Program-made: the position numbers and the translations under genes
Shown here: in pieces, positions 18,241-27,061 of the stretch
Layout: each line of letters begins with the position of its first letter
Position numbering within the stretch: the stretch's first letter is position 1
The notes under the pieces: generated by a model
The model's database searches: none
What the model was told of the DNA's origin: nothing
What the model saw: the letters and a program-made list of their open reading frames with translations, nothing else
NCBI GenBank assembly: GCA_021299375.1
Contig: JAJTGR010000003.1
Coordinates: 1 to 64,000 of the forward strand
Reading direction: 5' to 3'
DNA length: 64,000 bases
Origin: Gemmatimonadota bacterium
GTDB taxonomy: Bacteria; Gemmatimonadota; Gemmatimonadetes; Gemmatimonadales; Gemmatimonadaceae

Positions 18241-18337
18241 GCCCTCACGGAGGGCACGAAGCACAGCGAGGGCATGGAGAACAACCACGGCCGTGGTCCT
18301 CCATGCCCCCACTGTTCCCGGTGCCCTCCGTGAGGGC
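18241..18337. repeat. 97-bp inverted repeat between convergent lemA and metG
   Basis: Perfect 17-bp outer arms (GCCCTCACGGAGGGCAC at 18241-18257, complement at 18321-18337) enclose a second arm pair (GGGCATGGAG / CTCCATGCCC) and a central CCACGGCCGTGG palindrome. The whole would fold into one long hairpin. It can act as a two-way terminator, but it is larger than needed for that and looks like a REP/MITE-type element. Confidence 0.8.
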
Positions 18338-18352
18338 AGTTCAGAAGGCAGT

Positions 18353-19897
18353 CTACGACGCCTTTGCCGGCTCCGGCCGCGGAAACAGCGGCTCCCCCTT
18401 GGACACCGTCCAACCCGTCACGTCCAGCGCCGTGAGCGCATCGAATCGTTGCGCGCTGACGCGTCCCGGACCGCCCAGCTGCGCCCACACCTGCTCGGTC
18501 TTCTGCGGCATGAACGGAGCGAGCAACACCGTCTGCGTCGCAATCCGACGGATGAGTGAGGCGAGGATCTGCTCCAGGTCAGCGCGGCGCGATGGATCCT
18601 TGGCCACGGTCCAGGGCGCGGTGGCGGCCGTGTACTCGTTGGCGCGCTGCGTCATGCGATAGACCGCCGACAGTCCATCGTGCAGCAGCCACCCCTGTTC
18701 GCCATGCATGGCGGCATGATACGCCGCCACATCGGCGTCGTCCTCGCGCTCCGCGTCCGGACGTGCCGCTGCCGGCACCACACCGCCACAGTACTTCTCC
18801 ACCATCGCCATGGCACGGCTGGCCAGGTTGCCGAACGCGTTGGCGAGGTCGCTCGTGTATCGCTCCTCGAAACGTTCCCACGAGAAGTTGCCGTCGCCGT
18901 CGAAGGGCACTTCGCGCAACAGCACATAGCGGAACGCATCGGCGCCGAAGCGGTCGATGGCCTCGCCAAGGTCGAGCTTCACACCCGCGCTCTTGGAGAA
19001 GCGCTCGCCACCCAGCTGGACGAAGCCATGGGCCCACACCTGCCTCGGTAGCGGCAGCCCCGCGGCCTGCAGCATGGCGGGCCAGATCACCACGTGAAAG
19101 CGCGTGATATCCTTGCCGATGATGTGCAAGTCGGCCGGCCAACGCGCGTCGAAGCCGGCGTCGGGGAACCCCGTTGCCGTGAGATAACTCGGGAGCGCAT
19201 CAAACCACACATACGTGCCCTGCGTCTCCCCGTTCGACAGCGGCAGCGGAAAGGGCACCGCCCAGTCGAGACGTGCCCGCGACGCCGAGATGTCGTCGAG
19301 CCCCTGATTGAGCAGGCCAAGGATTTCGTTGCGGCGGCTCTCGGGTTCGATGAATGTCGGATGGCTCGCGAGCAGCTCCTGCAGGAACGGTTGGTACTTC
19401 GAGAGGCGGAAGAACCAGTTGCGCTCTTCCACCTCCTCGAGGACGCGTGTGGGGTGCAGCACACACGTGCCGTCGACGATGTCGGCGTCCTGCTTGAACG
19501 CCTCGCAGCCGACGCAGTACATGCCGGTGTACGACCGCTCGTAGAAGTCGTCCGGGTTCCGCTCGGCGATCATCCGGATGAGCGCCTGTACGCCGGCCTT
19601 GTGGTGCACCTCCGTGGTGCGGATGAACTGGTCGTACGAAATGCCCAGCTTCGCCCACGTGGCCTGGAAGCGCGCCGCGATCGTGTCGGTGAACGCCTGC
19701 GGGGCGACCCCATCCTTGGCGGCCGTCTGCTGCACCTTCTGGCCGTGCTCGTCCATGCCGATGAGCAGGTGCACATCATCACCGCACAGGCGGCGATACC
19801 GGGCAATCACGTCGGCGCCGATCTTCTCCAGCGCGTGACCGAGGTGCGGGTCGCCATTCGCGTAGTCGATGGCGGTCGTGAGATAGAAGCGGGACAT
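18353..19897 (-). CDS. metG: Methionyl-tRNA synthetase
   Basis: A 514-residue class I aminoacyl-tRNA synthetase that charges tRNA-Met in the cytoplasm. The HIGH signature appears as PHLGHA (residues 17-22) and KMSKS as FSKSAGV (300-306). The connective peptide has a likely zinc site made of Cys128, Cys131, Cys145 and His148. The C-terminal half is the helical anticodon-binding domain. There is no extra C-terminal tRNA-binding (EMAP-like) domain, so this is the short type. It is the last gene of the leftward dnaE-accA-ricT-metG run, 79 bases after ricT. Confidence 0.97.
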   Translation of the reverse strand: MSRFYLTTAIDYANGDPHLGHALEKIGADVIARYRRLCGDDVHLLIGMDEHGQKVQQTAAKDGVAPQAFTDTIAARFQATWAKLGISYDQFIRTTEVHHKAGVQALIRMIAERNPDDFYERSYTGMYCVGCEAFKQDADIVDGTCVLHPTRVLEEVEERNWFFRLSKYQPFLQELLASHPTFIEPESRRNEILGLLNQGLDDISASRARLDWAVPFPLPLSNGETQGTYVWFDALPSYLTATGFPDAGFDARWPADLHIIGKDITRFHVVIWPAMLQAAGLPLPRQVWAHGFVQLGGERFSKSAGVKLDLGEAIDRFGADAFRYVLLREVPFDGDGNFSWERFEERYTSDLANAFGNLASRAMAMVEKYCGGVVPAAARPDAEREDDADVAAYHAAMHGEQGWLLHDGLSAVYRMTQRANEYTAATAPWTVAKDPSRRADLEQILASLIRRIATQTVLLAPFMPQKTEQVWAQLGGPGRVSAQRFDALTALDVTGWTVSKGEPLFPRPEPAKAS

Positions 19898-19976
19898 GCC
19901 CCAAAGCTAATCGGGGCAGCGGTGGACGGTCACAGGCGCAGAGACGCACCCCGTCGCACCCCGGGAAGAAACCGAC

Positions 19977-21260
19977 TCACTCCTCCGAGTCGACTTCGCC
20001 TTCACCATCCGGTTCACCCTCGTCCGGATCGGCCCCGGTCTTCCGGCGCTCCTCGGCCGCGCGCAACCGGCGACCGCCGCGACGGCCACGCCGGCGTTTG
20101 CGGCGAGGGGCGTCCTCGGCGGCCTCGACGGGGGGGGCGTCTGCAGTCGGATTGGGTGACTCGGGTGGTACGGCGCCAGCCGGAACGTCGCGAGCCTGTG
20201 GAGAGCGAGCTGGAACGTCGTGAGCGGGCGACGGCGACACGGCGGGTGGCAACCCGGTATCTGAAGCTGGCGGCATCCGCTCCGCCTCCACCGTCCGCGC
20301 GAACGCGGGCGCCTCGAGCATCACGGTCTCGTACTCCGCCGTATCGAGCATCGCCACGGTGCTGTCGTCGAGCGTGACCGCCACCGCGGTGGTGATCGTG
20401 GCATCGGCCACCTGAGCCGCGGCCGTATCGAAGCCTTCGACCTCGCTCCGCAACTCCGCCAGCGTCAGGACCCGCGAGTCACCGTCGACCGTGCGCAGCG
20501 TGACCCGCTCGTGGAAGATGTCGCAGGAGACGACCTTCTCCTCGCCCCGCGACGTGAGCAGAATCTTTCCTTCCTTGGGGAATTTGCGCCGGCTCTGCAC
20601 ATAGAACTCGTGTTCGTAGCGCAAGCAGCACATGAGCCGCCCGCACGCCCCGGAGATTTGCTGTGGATTGAGCGACAGCTTCTGGTCCTTGGCCACGCCC
20701 AGATTCACCGGGCGCAGATCGGGCAGCCAGCTTGCCGAGCAGTATTCGCGGCCGCAGCGCCCCACGCCGCCCAAGCGTTTCGCCTCGTCGCGCACGCCGA
20801 TCTGCTTGAGTTCGATGCGCGCCTTGAAGAGCGCCGCGAGGTCGCGCACCAGGTTGCGGAAATCCACCCGGCGTTCGGCGGTGAAGAAGATCGTGAGCTT
20901 CTTGCGGTCCCACTGCCACTCGGCGTCGGTCAGCTTCATCACGAGGCCATTGGCCTTGACCCGCTCCATGGCCCGGCGCCGCGCGCGTTCGTTCTCGTCG
21001 CCAAGTTCGCGGTCGAGGCGCTCCTCGTCGCGCGTGGCCAGCCGCAGCGCGCGGCGTGGTGGCGGCGCGGTGCCGCAGCCGTGCGCGCAGCCGCGGCACC
21101 GCACCTCGGCCAGTTCGCCGGTGGCGTGCACACGCCCGAAGTCCTCGCCGCGATCGGCCTCGACGATCACCCCTGTCTTGAGCGGGGGGGGGATCTCGCC
21201 GTCCCACGAGAAGAACTCCTTGCGATTGCCGCGGAACGCGACTTCGATAAGATGCGCCAC
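19977..21260 (-). CDS. ricT: PSP1 domain protein, RicT/YaaT-like, with charged tail
   Basis: About 427 residues from a GTG at 21260; the frame is open further upstream, but there it overlaps accA and is not coding-like. Residues about 1-270 are the PSP1/RicT family, which in Bacillus forms an Fe-S complex that tunes RNase Y and mRNA processing. The expected cysteines are all present: CRGCAHGC (55-62), GRCGREYC and GACGRLMCC. The remaining 150 residues are a low-complexity tail with a basic block (RRKRRRGRRGGRR) and an acidic end, suggestive of RNA binding and unusual for the family. The start lies 11 bases after the accA stop. Confidence 0.88.
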   Translation of the reverse strand: MAHLIEVAFRGNRKEFFSWDGEIPPPLKTGVIVEADRGEDFGRVHATGELAEVRCRGCAHGCGTAPPPRRALRLATRDEERLDRELGDENERARRRAMERVKANGLVMKLTDAEWQWDRKKLTIFFTAERRVDFRNLVRDLAALFKARIELKQIGVRDEAKRLGGVGRCGREYCSASWLPDLRPVNLGVAKDQKLSLNPQQISGACGRLMCCLRYEHEFYVQSRRKFPKEGKILLTSRGEEKVVSCDIFHERVTLRTVDGDSRVLTLAELRSEVEGFDTAAAQVADATITTAVAVTLDDSTVAMLDTAEYETVMLEAPAFARTVEAERMPPASDTGLPPAVSPSPAHDVPARSPQARDVPAGAVPPESPNPTADAPPVEAAEDAPRRKRRRGRRGGRRLRAAEERRKTGADPDEGEPDGEGEVDSEE

Positions 21261-21271
21261 GGCGAGCGGAT

Positions 21272-22240
21272 CTACTCGGTGAACTGGCCCATGCGCAGGA
21301 ACTTCTCCCGCCGCCGCCGCACGAGCTTGTCCGGCTTGAGGCGGCGCAGCTCCTCGAGATTCCGCGACAGCGTCTCGCGCAGCGCCTGCGCCGTGGCGGC
21401 ATGGTCCGAATGGGCGCCGCCGGCGGGTTCCGGAATGACCTCGTCCACCACCCGCAGCTCCACCAGGTCCGCAGCGGTGAGGCGGAGTGCCGTGGCGGCC
21501 TTCTCGCGCATCTCGGGGCTCTTGCCGTCCTTCCAGAGAATGGCGGCACACCCCTCCACCGAGATCGTGGAATACACCGAGTTCTCGAGCATCAGCACGC
21601 GATCGGCGACGCCCAGCGCGAGCGCGCCGCCCGACCCGCCTTCGCCGATGACGGTGGCGATGATCGGCACCTGCAGCTGGCTCATTTCAAGCAGGTTGCG
21701 GGCGATCGCCTCACTCTGCCCACGCTCTTCGGCGCCGAGACCCGGCCACGCACCTGGCGTGTCGATGAACGTGATGACCGGCACCTGGAACTTCTCGGCG
21801 AGCTTCATCAGGCGAAGCGCCTTGCGATAGCCCTCGGGGTGCGGCATGCCGAAGTTGCGCTTGAGGTTCTCCTTGGTGTCGCGCCCGCGTTCGTGACCGA
21901 TGAGCATGACCGTCTCGCCGTCGAGGCGCGCCCAGCCGGCCATGATCGCCGCGTCCTCACGGAACAGGCGGTCGCCGTGCAACTCGATGAAGTCCGTGAA
22001 GGCGAGCCTGAGGTAATCCGACGTGAACGGCCGCCGCGACATGCGCGCCACCTGGACGCGCTGGAGTGGCGTGAGGTTCTGGTACACCTGGACCCGCAGG
22101 TCCCCGAGCTTCTTCTCGAGCGGCGCCAGCTCGGCGGCCACGTCGAGCGACCGGTCGGCGGCGAGTCGTTTCAGCTCCTCGATCTGCTTCTCGAGGTCCG
22201 CGATGGGACGCTCGAATTCGAGTACCGGGGCAGCAGCCAT
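21272..22240 (-). CDS. accA: Acetyl-CoA carboxylase carboxyltransferase subunit alpha
   Basis: A 322-residue carboxyltransferase alpha subunit that, with AccD, moves CO2 from carboxybiotin to acetyl-CoA to make malonyl-CoA for fatty acid synthesis. Family landmarks are the N-terminal LEKQIEELKRLA helix, the GHERGRDTKENLKRNFGM block, FIDTPGAWPGLGAEERGQSE and IGEGGSGGALALGVADRV, which forms the oxyanion site. Length and order are normal. It lies 30 bases after dnaE, the same dnaE-accA order seen in Escherichia coli, and is probably co-transcribed with dnaE and ricT. Confidence 0.97.
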   Translation of the reverse strand: MAAAPVLEFERPIADLEKQIEELKRLAADRSLDVAAELAPLEKKLGDLRVQVYQNLTPLQRVQVARMSRRPFTSDYLRLAFTDFIELHGDRLFREDAAIMAGWARLDGETVMLIGHERGRDTKENLKRNFGMPHPEGYRKALRLMKLAEKFQVPVITFIDTPGAWPGLGAEERGQSEAIARNLLEMSQLQVPIIATVIGEGGSGGALALGVADRVLMLENSVYSTISVEGCAAILWKDGKSPEMREKAATALRLTAADLVELRVVDEVIPEPAGGAHSDHAATAQALRETLSRNLEELRRLKPDKLVRRRREKFLRMGQFTE

Positions 22241-22270
22241 GGCGATCCTGGAAAAGTGATGCGGCGCTCG

Positions 22271-25200
22271 TCAGCCACCGGTGCGTACGAGCCGCACCCG
22301 GTCAGCGCCAAGCAGCGCACGAAGGTCTGAAAGAATGGCGGGCGATGCCGTTACGGTGAGCGACTTCGACCGGAAGCGTACGGGCTTCCCATCGCCGTCG
22401 CGCCACCGCAGCTCGAGTGGGGCCGAACCTTCGTGGGCTTCCACCCTCGCGCGGACATCGTCCATGATGGCTGGCGGTAGGTCCAGCCCAGGGGCCAGAT
22501 CGATCGCCACCGCCACCTCACCGCTGGCCCGCACTTCGGCGAAGCGCGTGACCGTGTCCACGATGAAGGTGGCGCTTTCCACGTCCTGGTCCTTCCGAGA
22601 GTACCCGCCCGCCAGGAGCAGCGGCACGTCGGGCCGGACACGTTCGGCAATCACGCCCCACGCCTCCGGAAAGACCAGTACCTCGGAAGATCCGGAAAAA
22701 TCCTCGACTGTCAACCGGGCGAACTCGGCGCCGGAGCGCTTCGAGATCTGCTTCCTGATGGCCGTGACCACCACCCCGATGGTCACCTTGTCGCCCGTCC
22801 ACGTGCCCAACTGCGACACCGTGTGGGTGGCGAAGAGTTCGCACTCTGTTCGGTATGGTTCGAGCGGATGTCCGGAGATGTAGAAGCCCAGAAGCTCCTT
22901 CTCCCGCTGCAATCGCTCGCTTTCGGTCCAGGTCGGGACGGACGGGAGCGTGGGGGCACCGGACCGCTCGTTGTTGCCTGTGGCCTCGGGCTCCGCCATC
23001 AGGTCGCCGAAGAGCGAGCCTTTCCCCCGCTCCGCCTCCTCCTGCTGCAGCGCCGCCTCGCTGATCGCGGCATCGAGCGCCGCGACCAGCTGCGCGCGGT
23101 GGCCACCCAGCGCGTCGCAGGCCCCGGCGGCGATCAGCGCCTCGAACACGCGCTTGTTGCACAGCCGCAGGTCGATGCGCGCGCACAGATCGTACAGCGA
23201 CGCGAACGGGCCGTCGGCGCGGGCCGCGAGCAGCGAGTCGATGGCGCCACGCCCCACATTGCGAATGGCGCCGAGGCCGAAGCGAATGCGCCGGTCGCCC
23301 ACCACCGTGAAGCGCCACCCCGATTCATTGACATCGGGGGCCAGCACCTCGAGCCCCATTTCGCGGGCCTCGGCGATGTATTTGATGATTTCTTCCGTCT
23401 TGCCGATGTTCGACGACAAGAGCGCGGCCATGAACTCGGCCGGGTAGTGCGTCTTGAGGTACGCGGTGTGGTAGGCGACGACGGAATACGCGACCGAGTG
23501 GCTGTTATGAACGACGAGGTCGTTCGCCACGAAGTTGTGCGTGTCGGCGATCTCGAGGTCGTAGGTGCGCTCCTCGCCCGCCGGCTCGATCGACACCACC
23601 CGGTCCCAGAGCACGTCGCTCGAACCCAGGCGCTGCAGCGCCGCATCGTCGAAATACTGCGCCAGCCGGTTCACAACCCCGCGCGTGAACCCGATCTTCG
23701 CCGGATTGGTCCCGACCGGATACAGATCGCGCGCACTGACGTCCGCACCGACCTCCACCTGCTCCCATGTCTCACCCCGTGAAGCTCTCGCCGCGCGGGC
23801 AAGGGCGCGCACCGGGCCGACCGGCACCCGGTCCTTCGAGGGGCCAGGCTCGGCGGTGAGCGGCATGGCGGCCATCGCTGCCCGCTTTGCCGGGGCCACG
23901 AGGTGCATGCCAATCAGCTCGACGAACGGCCGCAGGTTCTCCGCGCCGGTCACGAAGACCTGATACCCGGTCTTCTGTCCGCCCCGATCGCTGAACTCGA
24001 CCTGACGGATGCGACCGAGGATACCCAGTCGCAACAGGACGTGCTGCACCTGATGGGCGAGACGCTTCGACGAGGTGGCGAAATAGGTGGAACGGTCGCC
24101 GGCGTTTACATGACCATCACCGTCCCACATGCGTCCGAGCAGCAGGCCCAAATGGGCATTCGACAGGTCGAATGCTGCGGCCGGAATCTCCTTGTTCGTG
24201 GCAACCTTGCCGAGCAAGTCGAGCGAGCGAGCCCATGCAAAGATGCCGTTCGAGGCCGTCCGGTCGATGCGACCGGTGTAGATCGAGGCCGTGCCCTTGT
24301 GCGTCGTACGGGTGCAACGGACATTCGCAAACTGCTCGGCCGCGGCGATGAAATCCGCGACTGAGGCTTCATCCTGGTTGTCGTAGTACACGCCGCTGGG
24401 ATGACCCAGATTGCCCTCGGCCAGCAGGTGACCGAGCGCGATGACCTCGTGGGCAGGCCATTCCACGCGCGAGCCGGTAACCGGCAGGGTGCGCGGAACC
24501 GCCACATGCTCGCCGATGGTGATCGCATCGAGCTGCCGCCAGCCATCGATCATCAGGAACGGGTGATTGCCTGTGGCAACGATCTCGCGGCCGGACTCGG
24601 TGCGGAGGCGGAACACCGGCTTGATGCCATTGTCCACGACATCGACGACGCGCCCTTCACCCAGGCGGAGCGTGTCCACATCGCACGTGGCCACGGCGCC
24701 AAGGGTGGCCCGTCCTTCGAACACATCAGCGATGCGCACCAGACGCCCGGATGCGGCGTCATAGATCTCCGTGTCGCCAACGAGGCACTTGTTGAAGCCA
24801 TACCGCCCGAACGTCTCGATCTGCCCCGCCAGCTCGTCGATGATCTTCGGGTCGTACCCCTTCGCGACGGCCTTCTCGGTGAACGTGCCGAGCTCCTTCT
24901 TGATGAGCTCCGCGTCCTTCTTGCCGACGGCTTTTCGCAACACGTCGGCTTCGGCCAGTGAGATACCCGCGAGCACCTGCGCGATACGCATCACCTGTTC
25001 CTGATAGGTGATGACGCCGTAGGTGTTGGAGAGGATCGGCTCGAGCTCCGGCAGCGCGTACACCGTCGGCTCTTCGCCGCGCTTGCGCCGGATGTACACG
25101 TTGTGCATCCCGGCGTCGAGCGGACCGGGACGCAGCAGCGCGTTCGACGCCACGAGGTCGTCGAACCGGTCGCAGCGCATGCGCTTGAGCACATCGGTGG

Positions 25201-27052
25201 CCAGCGGACTTTCGAACTGGAACACCCCGCCGGTCCGCCCGGCGCGCAGCACCTGGTAGGTCTTCTCGTCGGTGAAGCCCCGTTCCTCGAGTGTGACCTC
25301 GATGCCATGCCGCTCCTTGATGTTGCGGAGCGTGTCGCTGATCACGGTGAGCGTGGTCAGGCCGAGGAAGTCCATCTTGAGCATGCCGGCCTTCTCGAGC
25401 GCCGTCATGTCGTACTGCGTCACGATCACCCGCTCGTCGCCGTCGCTGCCTGACCCCTTGGTGGCCTGGGTGCAGATGGGCACGAAGTCGTCGAGCGGGC
25501 CCGGCGCGATCACGACACCGGCGGCGTGCACCCCGGTATGGCGCGACAGCCCTTCGAGCTTGACCGCGAAGTCGAGCAGCTGCCGGTAGCGTTCGTCGTT
25601 CTGGTAGAACGACTTCACCTCGGGCACCTGCTCGATGGCCTCCTTCACCGTGAGCGAATGGTTGGGCGCGTTCGGGATGAGCTTGGCCAGCGCATCGGTT
25701 TCCGCCGGCGTGAAGCCGAGCGTGCGCCCCACATCCTTGATCGCGGCGCGGGACTTCATGGTCCCGAAGGTGACGATCTGTCCGACGCTGTCCTTGCCGT
25801 ACTTCTGCCGCACGTACTCGATCACTTCTCCGCGCCGCTCGAAGCAGAAGTCCACGTCCACGTCGGGCATGGACACGCGCTCGGGGTTCAGGAAGCGCTC
25901 GAAGAGCAGGTCGAACTCGAGCGGACACACATCGGTGATGCGCGTCGCGTAGGCGACCAACGAACCGGCCGCCGAACCACGCCCCGGTCCCACCGGAATG
26001 CCGCGGTCACGCGCCGCCTTGATGAAATCGGCGGTGATCAGGAAGTAGCCGGCATAGCCGGTCTTCGTGATGACCCCGAGTTCGTAGTCGAGCCGCTCTT
26101 GCACGGCCTGCGGCAGCGGATCGCCATAGCGTTCCTTCGCCCCCGCGGTAGCGAGCTGCACCAGCAGGTCGTTCTCCGTCTCCACGCCGGCGGGCAGCGG
26201 GAACGACGGCACGTAGTACTTCTTCGCGAACTGCACGTCCACCGCGTCGGCGATGGCCAGCGTGTTCGTGAGCACGTCCTCGCGGCCCGGAAAGAACGGG
26301 CGGATCTCGTCGGCGCTCTTGAAGTACAGGCCGTCGTCGTACTTCATCCGGTCGCGATCGTGGCGATCCTTGCCGAGCCCGATGCACAGCAGTACGTCGT
26401 GGGCGTCGTGGTCCTCGTGCTTGAGGAAGTGCGCATCGTTCGTGGCGATGACCGGCAGCCCCAGGTCATCGCCCAGCGACAGGATCTTGGCGTTGAGCGT
26501 GGCCTGGCCTTCGCTCGTGTGCGCCTGCACCTCGAGGTAGTACCGACCCTTGAACAGCTCGGCATACCATGCCGCCGCCTCACGCGCCTGCTCGAGCCGG
26601 TCGTCCATGAGGTGCCCAGCCACTTCGCCCGCGAGGCACGCTGACGACACGATCAGCCCCTCGGAGTGCGCCGCCAGCAGTTCCCTGTCGATGCGGGGCT
26701 TCGTGTAGAAGCCCTCGGTGTACCCGAGCGACGTGAGCTTGACCAGATTGCGGTAGCCCACGAGATCGCGGGCGAGCAGCACGAGGTGGTAGTACGGCTT
26801 CACCCCCGGCGCGGGGCGGCCGCGCTGGCGGCGGTCACCGGGGGCGACGTAGGCTTCCATCCCCAGGATGGGCTTCACGCCCGCCTTCCGCGCCTTCTCC
26901 TGGAACTCCCAGGCGGCGTGCATGTTACCGTGATCGGTGATCGCCAGCGCCGGCATCTCGAAATGCTGGGCGCGCTTGATCAGATCATCGATACGATTCG
27001 CGCCGTCGAGGAGCGAATACTCGGAGTGGCAGTGGAGATGAACGAACGACAT
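22271..27052 (-). CDS. dnaE: DNA polymerase III alpha subunit with an in-frame intein
   Basis: A 1593-codon reading frame: a normal 1165-residue replicative polymerase plus a 428-residue intein. The start is the ATG at 27052 (MSFVHLHCHSEYS), the usual beginning of the PHP domain; ten upstream codons in frame are unlikely to be used. The catalytic aspartates are in PDVDVDF (residues 396-402). The C-terminal part has helix-hairpin-helix and OB-fold regions (VTIGVVVTAIRKQISKR). The intein occupies residues 756-1183, splitting FNK from SHS next to the polymerase active region, so the protein must splice to work. Neighbours accA, ricT and metG follow on the same strand. The upstream aminopeptidase gene is divergent. 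Confidence 0.97.
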   Translation of the reverse strand: MSFVHLHCHSEYSLLDGANRIDDLIKRAQHFEMPALAITDHGNMHAAWEFQEKARKAGVKPILGMEAYVAPGDRRQRGRPAPGVKPYYHLVLLARDLVGYRNLVKLTSLGYTEGFYTKPRIDRELLAAHSEGLIVSSACLAGEVAGHLMDDRLEQAREAAAWYAELFKGRYYLEVQAHTSEGQATLNAKILSLGDDLGLPVIATNDAHFLKHEDHDAHDVLLCIGLGKDRHDRDRMKYDDGLYFKSADEIRPFFPGREDVLTNTLAIADAVDVQFAKKYYVPSFPLPAGVETENDLLVQLATAGAKERYGDPLPQAVQERLDYELGVITKTGYAGYFLITADFIKAARDRGIPVGPGRGSAAGSLVAYATRITDVCPLEFDLLFERFLNPERVSMPDVDVDFCFERRGEVIEYVRQKYGKDSVGQIVTFGTMKSRAAIKDVGRTLGFTPAETDALAKLIPNAPNHSLTVKEAIEQVPEVKSFYQNDERYRQLLDFAVKLEGLSRHTGVHAAGVVIAPGPLDDFVPICTQATKGSGSDGDERVIVTQYDMTALEKAGMLKMDFLGLTTLTVISDTLRNIKERHGIEVTLEERGFTDEKTYQVLRAGRTGGVFQFESPLATDVLKRMRCDRFDDLVASNALLRPGPLDAGMHNVYIRRKRGEEPTVYALPELEPILSNTYGVITYQEQVMRIAQVLAGISLAEADVLRKAVGKKDAELIKKELGTFTEKAVAKGYDPKIIDELAGQIETFGRYGFNKCLVGDTEIYDAASGRLVRIADVFEGRATLGAVATCDVDTLRLGEGRVVDVVDNGIKPVFRLRTESGREIVATGNHPFLMIDGWRQLDAITIGEHVAVPRTLPVTGSRVEWPAHEVIALGHLLAEGNLGHPSGVYYDNQDEASVADFIAAAEQFANVRCTRTTHKGTASIYTGRIDRTASNGIFAWARSLDLLGKVATNKEIPAAAFDLSNAHLGLLLGRMWDGDGHVNAGDRSTYFATSSKRLAHQVQHVLLRLGILGRIRQVEFSDRGGQKTGYQVFVTGAENLRPFVELIGMHLVAPAKRAAMAAMPLTAEPGPSKDRVPVGPVRALARAARASRGETWEQVEVGADVSARDLYPVGTNPAKIGFTRGVVNRLAQYFDDAALQRLGSSDVLWDRVVSIEPAGEERTYDLEIADTHNFVANDLVVHNSHSVAYSVVAYHTAYLKTHYPAEFMAALLSSNIGKTEEIIKYIAEAREMGLEVLAPDVNESGWRFTVVGDRRIRFGLGAIRNVGRGAIDSLLAARADGPFASLYDLCARIDLRLCNKRVFEALIAAGACDALGGHRAQLVAALDAAISEAALQQEEAERGKGSLFGDLMAEPEATGNNERSGAPTLPSVPTWTESERLQREKELLGFYISGHPLEPYRTECELFATHTVSQLGTWTGDKVTIGVVVTAIRKQISKRSGAEFARLTVEDFSGSSEVLVFPEAWGVIAERVRPDVPLLLAGGYSRKDQDVESATFIVDTVTRFAEVRASGEVAVAIDLAPGLDLPPAIMDDVRARVEAHEGSAPLELRWRDGDGKPVRFRSKSLTVTASPAILSDLRALLGADRVRLVRTGG
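23504..24787 (-). mobile_element. DnaE intein with LAGLIDADG homing endonuclease motifs
   Basis: A 428-residue protein intron inside dnaE. It starts with Cys in CLVGDTEIYD (block A) after FNK and ends HN before Ser in VVHN-SHS, the classic nucleophiles for Cys1, His-Asn and Ser+1 splicing. Block B is ATGNHPFLMIDG and block F is YDLEIADTHNFVANDLVVHN. Between them are two LAGLIDADG-type helices, LGHLLAEGNL and LGLLLGRMWDGDG; the second keeps the acidic metal ligands and the first has Glu. This suggests a bifunctional, perhaps active homing element. GC content looks lower than in the flanking dnaE sequence, in line with transfer. Removing it restores the continuous polymerase sequence YGFNKSHSVAY. 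Confidence 0.95.
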
Positions 27053-27061
27053 GGGACGGGA

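Noticed and set aside
21261-21551. N-terminal extension of the RicT frame into accA
   Set aside because: This part overlaps the conserved end of accA in another phase and does not resemble RicT.
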